Shown here piece by piece: positions 29,848-34,300 of a stretch of DNA of 34,300 nucleotides (position 1 is its first letter; each line of letters starts with the position of its first letter). Source of the stretch: Rhodoferax sp. (GTDB taxonomy: Bacteria; Pseudomonadota; Gammaproteobacteria; Burkholderiales; Burkholderiaceae_C); NCBI RefSeq assembly GCF_023701345.1, contig NZ_JAMPXE010000021.1, forward strand, positions 1-34,300, given 5' to 3'. The position numbers and the translations under genes were made by a program. The notes beneath the pieces are model-generated. The model did not search any database, was not told where the DNA came from, and saw nothing but the letters and a program-made list of their open reading frames with translations.

Positions 29848-30518
29848 TGACCGAGGCCCTGATCTTCGACATGGACGGCACCATGATCGACTCGATGGCT
29901 TACCACGCGCAAAGCTGGGTGCTTTTTGCCCGCCAGCACGGCTTGCGCATTGAAATTGACGACCTGATGCGCCGCACCACCGGGCGCACCGGCGCCGAGT
30001 GCATGCGCGAATTGTTTCAACGTGACCTCACCAACGACGAGGCCTGGGCCCTGATTGCCGAAAAAGAGCAGATCTACCGCGAACTCTTTGGCCCGGTGTT
30101 TGCCGAGGTCGCCGGTTTCAAGTCGTTTTATGCGCAGGCCCTGGCAGGTGGCCTGAAGCTGGGCGTGGGCACGGCGGGCGACCAGCACAACATCGCCTTT
30201 GCCCTGTCGCATCTGCAATTGGCACCCGCGCCGCAAGCGATTGTGGGTGGCGACGAAGGCCACCCGGGCAAACCCGAACCCGCCATTTTCCTGGAAGTTG
30301 CCCGCCAGATGAAGACCAGTGCCGCCGACTGCATTGTTTTTGAAGACGCGCCCTTTGGCATTGAAGCCGCGCGCCGCGCCGGCATGCAGGCCGTGGCCAT
30401 CTGCAGCACCCACACGCCGGCCCAACTGGCTGGCCCCCACGTGATCGCCGCCGTGCGCGATTACCATGAACTGTTAAATTCGAATTTCCTGGAGACTCTG
30501 CATGTTGCTACTTCGTGA
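29847..30518 (+). CDS. HAD-superfamily phosphatase
   Basis: The product is 223 aa from the ATG overlapping the prfB stop (TGATG). Motif I is FDMDGTMIDS (~7-16), motif II Thr in VGTAGDQ (~108), motif III Lys in PGKPEP (~137) and motif IV FEDAPFGIEAARRAGM (~162-177). The cap between motifs I and II fits the beta-phosphoglucomutase/phosphatase group. The substrate cannot be fixed. Its end overlaps pepN by 17 bases, so prfB, this gene and pepN may be one operon. Confidence 0.88.
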   Translation: MTEALIFDMDGTMIDSMAYHAQSWVLFARQHGLRIEIDDLMRRTTGRTGAECMRELFQRDLTNDEAWALIAEKEQIYRELFGPVFAEVAGFKSFYAQALAGGLKLGVGTAGDQHNIAFALSHLQLAPAPQAIVGGDEGHPGKPEPAIFLEVARQMKTSAADCIVFEDAPFGIEAARRAGMQAVAICSTHTPAQLAGPHVIAAVRDYHELLNSNFLETLHVATS

Positions 30519-33201
30519 TGCAAATACCCCCGCTGCGGTCATCCGCCGGGAGGACTACAGCGCCCCGGCGTTCTGGATCGACACCGTTCACCTGTGCTTT
30601 GACCTCGACCCGGCCAAGACCCGCGTGCTCAACACAATGACGCTGCGCCGCAACCCGGACGTGCCGGCCCAGGCGCTGCGCTTGGACGGCGATGAATTGA
30701 ACCTGGCGCGTGTGCTGGTCAACGGCGCCGGCACCAGCTTCAAGCTGGATGCGGGCCAACTGGTGCTGGAGAACCTGCCCTTGGAGGGCAGGTTCGAGCT
30801 GGAAATTTTTACCACCTGCGCACCCGCCAAAAACACCAAGTTGATGGGCTTGTACGTCAGCAACGACTCGTTCTTCACGCAATGCGAGGCCGAGGGTTTC
30901 CGGCGCATCACGTATTTCCTGGACCGCCCCGATGTGATGGCCAGCTTTACCGTGACGCTGCGCGCCGACAAAACCAAATATCCGGTGCTGCTGAGCAACG
31001 GAAACCTGACAGACAGCGGCGCGCTTGACGACGGACGCCACTTTGCCACCTGGGTTGACCCGCACAAAAAGCCGTGCTACCTGTTTGCGCTGGTCGCCGG
31101 CCAACTGGTGTGCCGCGAGCAGCGCATCACCTCGCGCGCCGGCAAAGACCACCTGTTGCAGGTCTATGTGCGCCCCGGTGACATGGACAAGACCGAGCAT
31201 GCGATGACGTCGCTGATCAACTCGGTGATCTGGGACGAAGCCCGATTTGGCCTGCCGCTGGACCTGGAACGTTTCATGATCGTCGCGACCAGCGACTTCA
31301 ACATGGGCGCCATGGAAAACAAGGGCCTCAACGTCTTCAACACCAAGTACGTGCTGGCGAACCAGGCTACCGCCACCGACGTCGACTTTGCCAACATCGA
31401 GGGTGTGGTCGGCCACGAGTACTTTCACAACTGGACCGGCAACCGCATCACCTGCCGCGACTGGTTCCAGCTCAGTCTGAAGGAAGGCCTGACGGTGTTC
31501 CGCGACCAAGAATTCAGCATGGACCTGTGCGCCGAGCCGTCGGCCCGCGCCGTCAAGCGCATCGAGGACGTGCGCGTGCTGCGCACGGCCCAGTTCCCCG
31601 AAGACGCCGGCCCCATGGCGCACCCGGTGCGCCCCGACAGCTACATCGAGATCAACAACTTCTACACCGTCACCATCTACGAAAAAGGTGCCGAGGTGGT
31701 GCGCATGATGCAGACCCTGGTCGGAAGATCGGGCTTTGCCAAAGGCATGACGCTGTACTTTGCCCGCCATGATGGCAGCGCTGTGACCTGTGATGACTTT
31801 GCCCAAGCCGTCGCCGATGCCAATCCGGACTCTGCGTTGGCTAAGCTGCTGCAGCAGTTCAAGCGCTGGTACAGCCAGGCCGGCACGCCCCGACTGACCA
31901 CCTCCACGCACTATGACGCCGCCACCCAAACCTGCACCCTGAATTTTGTTCAGAGCTGCCCGGCCACACCGGGTCAGGAGGCCAAGGAACCGTTTGTGAT
32001 CCCGGTCAGCCTGGGGCTGGTCGGCGCCAGCAGCGGTGCCGCCCTGCCCTTGCAGTTGCAAGGCAGTTCAGCGGCTGCAAGCGACAGCCACCTGTTCGTC
32101 ATGACGCAGGCCGCTGAGTCGATCACGTTTGAGAATGTCACGGAAGAACCCGTGCCGTCGATCCTGCGCGGTTTCAGCGCCCCGGTGATCGTGGACTTTG
32201 ACTACACCGACGCGCAATTGCTCAAGCTGCTGGCCAATGACCCCGATCCGTTCAACCGCTGGGAAGCCGGCCAGCGCCTGGCCTTGCGCAGCGCCATCCA
32301 ATCCATCATGGCAGCAGGTCCTGCGGCGAGCAGCCTCGATGCGGCCTTTATTTCGGCCATGCGTTCGGTGCTGCGTCACCCCACGCTGGATGCCGCCTTC
32401 AAGGAACTGGTGCTCACGTTGCCGTCAGAAACCTACATCGCCGAGCAGCTCGACGTGGTCGATCCGCAGCGCATCCACGCGGTCCGTGAAGCCATGCGTG
32501 AGCAACTGGCCAACGAGCTGGCCGCCGACTGGCAGTGGGCGTTTGAGGCGCATTGCCAGAACGGCGGCTACCGACCCGACACCCTGTCCAGCGGCCGCCG
32601 CGCGCTGGCGGGTCTGGCCTTGAATTACCTGTGCCTGGCCGCCCGTGCTTCCGGTGATGCGGTCTGGCCCGGCAGGGCCTACCAGCGCTTCAAGGATGCC
32701 GACAACATGACCGACCGCTTCAATGCCCTGAGTGCCCTGGTGCACACCGGCCATGCGCTGGCCACCCCGGCATTGGCACGTTTTCACAGCCTGTTCAAGT
32801 CAGAGGAACTGGTGCTCGACAAATGGTTTGCGCTGCAGGCCGGCTGCACCGACCGCGGCGGCCAGGTGCTGCCGGCGGTGCGCCAGTTGCTCAAGCACCC
32901 CGACTTCAACATCCGCAACCCGAATCGCGCCCGCAGCGTGATCTTCAGCTATTGCAGCGCCAACCCGGGCGCGTTCCACCGTGCCGATGCAGCCGGTTAT
33001 GTATTTTGGGCTGATCAGGTGCTGGCGCTTGATGCCATCAACCCGCAAGTGGCGGCGCGCCTGGCACGTGCGCTGGACCGCTGGAAGAAGCTGGCCGAAC
33101 CTTACCAACACGCAGCCTGTGAAGCCCTCAAGCGCGTCGCCGCAAAACCCGATCTGAGCAACGACGTGCGCGAGGTGGTCAGCCGCGCCTTGGCAGATTG
33201 A
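30502..33201 (+). CDS. pepN: Aminopeptidase N
   Basis: The product is 899 aa, near the usual size for the M1 family (E. coli PepN about 870). GAMENKG lies at ~268-274 and the zinc motif HEYFHN with the downstream Glu (SLKEGLTVFRDQEF) at ~304-335. The C-terminal half is the helical PepN domain (LRHPTLDAAFKELVLTLPSE, NPNRARSVIFSYCSANPGAF). It removes N-terminal residues from peptides in the cytoplasm. TGGAG precedes the ATG. Confidence 0.95.
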   Translation: MLLLRDANTPAAVIRREDYSAPAFWIDTVHLCFDLDPAKTRVLNTMTLRRNPDVPAQALRLDGDELNLARVLVNGAGTSFKLDAGQLVLENLPLEGRFELEIFTTCAPAKNTKLMGLYVSNDSFFTQCEAEGFRRITYFLDRPDVMASFTVTLRADKTKYPVLLSNGNLTDSGALDDGRHFATWVDPHKKPCYLFALVAGQLVCREQRITSRAGKDHLLQVYVRPGDMDKTEHAMTSLINSVIWDEARFGLPLDLERFMIVATSDFNMGAMENKGLNVFNTKYVLANQATATDVDFANIEGVVGHEYFHNWTGNRITCRDWFQLSLKEGLTVFRDQEFSMDLCAEPSARAVKRIEDVRVLRTAQFPEDAGPMAHPVRPDSYIEINNFYTVTIYEKGAEVVRMMQTLVGRSGFAKGMTLYFARHDGSAVTCDDFAQAVADANPDSALAKLLQQFKRWYSQAGTPRLTTSTHYDAATQTCTLNFVQSCPATPGQEAKEPFVIPVSLGLVGASSGAALPLQLQGSSAAASDSHLFVMTQAAESITFENVTEEPVPSILRGFSAPVIVDFDYTDAQLLKLLANDPDPFNRWEAGQRLALRSAIQSIMAAGPAASSLDAAFISAMRSVLRHPTLDAAFKELVLTLPSETYIAEQLDVVDPQRIHAVREAMREQLANELAADWQWAFEAHCQNGGYRPDTLSSGRRALAGLALNYLCLAARASGDAVWPGRAYQRFKDADNMTDRFNALSALVHTGHALATPALARFHSLFKSEELVLDKWFALQAGCTDRGGQVLPAVRQLLKHPDFNIRNPNRARSVIFSYCSANPGAFHRADAAGYVFWADQVLALDAINPQVAARLARALDRWKKLAEPYQHAACEALKRVAAKPDLSNDVREVVSRALAD

Positions 33202-33235
33202 ATAACAGGTTCACAACCCAAACAAAGAGACATCC

Positions 33236-34240
33236 ATGCCTAAAAGAATATCCCTGACGCGTTACCTGGTGGAGCAACAGCGCATGGAAGGCCACATTCC
33301 GTCGCAACTGCGCCTGCTGCTTGAAGTGGTGGCACGCGCCTGCAAACGCATCAGCCAGGCCGTCAACAAAGGCGCCCTGGGTGACGTGATGGGCAGCGCG
33401 GAAAGCGAAAACGTGCAGGGCGAGATGCAGAAAAAACTCGACATCATCGCCAACGAAGTGCTGATCGAGGCCAACGAATGGGGCGGCCACCTGGCCGCCA
33501 TGGCCAGCGAGGAAATGGAGGGCATCTACGTGGTGCCCAACCGCTACCCGCAGGGCGAATACCTGCTGATGTTCGACCCGCTGGACGGCTCCAGCAACAT
33601 CGACGTCAACGTCAGCATCGGCACCATCTTCAGTGTGCTCGTCAAACCCGAGGGCGCGGGGGTGTCGGAGCAGGACTTTTTGCAGCCCGGCACCCATCAG
33701 GTCGCCGCCGGCTACTGCGTCTTTGGTCCGCAAACCACGCTGGTGCTTACCGTGGGTGACGGCGTGGCGGTGTTCACGCTGGACCGCGAACAGGGCTCAT
33801 TCATCTTGACGGATGAACACCTGCGGATCCCCGAAGACAGCAAAGAATTTGCCATCAACATGAGCAACCAGCGCCATTGGGCTGCGCCTGTCACCCGCTA
33901 CATCGACGAATGTCTGCAAGGCACGGACGGCCCGCGCGGCAAGGACTTCAACATGCGCTGGGTCGGCAGCATGGTGGCCGACGTGCACCGCATCCTGACC
34001 CGTGGCGGCGTCTTCATGTACCCCTGGGACAAGCGCGAACCGGAAAAAGCCGGCAAATTGCGACTGATGTACGAAGCCAATCCCATGAGCTGGCTGATCG
34101 AACAGGCTGGTGGCGCTTCCACCAACGGCAAGCACCGCATCATGGATATCACACCCACCAAATTACACGAGCGTGTGAGCGTTTTCATGGGTTCAAAAAA
34201 CGAGGTGGAGCGGGTCACCCGCTACCACAGCGAGGCCTGA
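33236..34240 (+). CDS. fbp: Fructose-1,6-bisphosphatase class I
   Basis: The product is 334 aa with the class I signature [20 protein letters not shown] (~117-136), an earlier [11 protein letters not shown] metal-site segment and a C-terminal [17 protein letters not shown] motif. It hydrolyses fructose-1,6-bisphosphate to fructose-6-phosphate for gluconeogenesis or the Calvin cycle. It follows pepN by 34 bp. The sequence gives no sign of a separate promoter. Confidence 0.95.
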   Translation: MPKRISLTRYLVEQQRMEGHIPSQLRLLLEVVARACKRISQAVNKGALGDVMGSAESENVQGEMQKKLDIIANEVLIEANEWGGHLAAMASEEMEGIYVVPNRYPQGEYLLMFDPLDGSSNIDVNVSIGTIFSVLVKPEGAGVSEQDFLQPGTHQVAAGYCVFGPQTTLVLTVGDGVAVFTLDREQGSFILTDEHLRIPEDSKEFAINMSNQRHWAAPVTRYIDECLQGTDGPRGKDFNMRWVGSMVADVHRILTRGGVFMYPWDKREPEKAGKLRLMYEANPMSWLIEQAGGASTNGKHRIMDITPTKLHERVSVFMGSKNEVERVTRYHSEA

Positions 34241-34249
34241 ACCGGCCGC

Positions 34250-34255
34250 TATAAT
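34250..34255 (+). promoter_or_regulatory. -10 box before tRNA gene
   Basis: A perfect TATAAT lies 14 bp before the tRNA 5' end, between the fbp stop and the tRNA. No convincing -35 is seen at 16-18 bp upstream. The position fits a tRNA promoter. Confidence 0.55.
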
Positions 34256-34269
34256 CTGCCTCTTTCCAA

Positions 34270-34300
34270 GCCGGTGTAGCTCAGTCGGTAGAGCAGCTCA
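34270..34300 (+). tRNA. tRNA gene, 5' part only (probably tRNA-Thr)
   Basis: GCCGGTG forms the acceptor arm, then TAGCTCAGTCGGTAGAGCA is the D-arm, then the start of the anticodon stem. The window ends before the anticodon. Identity as Thr is inferred from resemblance of the first 31 bases to betaproteobacterial tRNA-Thr and is unconfirmed. Confidence 0.8.

Noticed and set aside
30508-32061. Long minus-strand frame opposite pepN (517 aa)
   Set aside because: Shadow frame; pepN carries intact family motifs.

Overview
The window is high-GC DNA from a betaproteobacterium, most likely Burkholderiales/Comamonadaceae (Rhodoferax-like). I infer this from the style of the housekeeping proteins and the BcepMu-like phage gene set; it is not proven. 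About three quarters of it (1 to about 25,844) is a transposable, Mu-like prophage that continues past the left edge. The rest (about 25,845 to 34,300) is host chromosome: an acyl-CoA synthetase, an alpha/beta hydrolase, prfB with its programmed frameshift, a HAD phosphatase, pepN, fbp and the start of a tRNA gene.

Prophage layout. A divergent switch at 13,397-13,498 separates a leftward ner-like gene from a rightward XRE repressor. Leftward from it runs the early operon: small regulators, a MuA-type DDE transposase (592 aa), a small HTH protein, a MuB-type ATPase, a chain of small genes with ATGA overlaps, DUF3164, GemA and a Mor/C-family activator. The same strand continues into a late head block: Mu I-like protease/scaffold, major capsid protein, a small head protein, DUF2190 capsid cement protein and gp36, cut by the window edge. 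Rightward from the switch lie five cargo genes (repressor, His-rich protein, Excalibur-type lipoprotein, DUF4124 exported protein, 94-aa protein) and an AT-rich 336-aa membrane protein. A leftward com-dam-small membrane protein operon and a leftward gp49-family gene follow. The rightward lysis and packaging block is SAR endolysin, Rz with embedded Rz1, DUF2730-like protein, small and large terminase, portal, F-like and G-like proteins. It ends directly at the right prophage end.

The main structural point is that the head module is split. In Mu, lysis, terminase, portal, F, G, I and T genes form one block. Here lysis to G runs rightward to the prophage end, while I and T run leftward behind the early operon. 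One inversion of the early-to-G segment of a BcepMu-type genome would give this order. A near-identical dyad (22-bp perfect palindrome at 18,499-18,520; 18/22 match at 3,173-3,194) sits 32-33 bp upstream of the first gene of each late block, oriented toward it. This suggests that one factor, perhaps the Mor/C protein, controls both halves.

Other notable items are a 28-bp dispersed repeat translated inside three phage genes, a 28-bp perfect palindrome inside the gene before the transposase, a Com regulator overlapping a Dam-type methylase, and an Rz1 with an extra transmembrane segment. No stretch over 300 bases lacks a gene.
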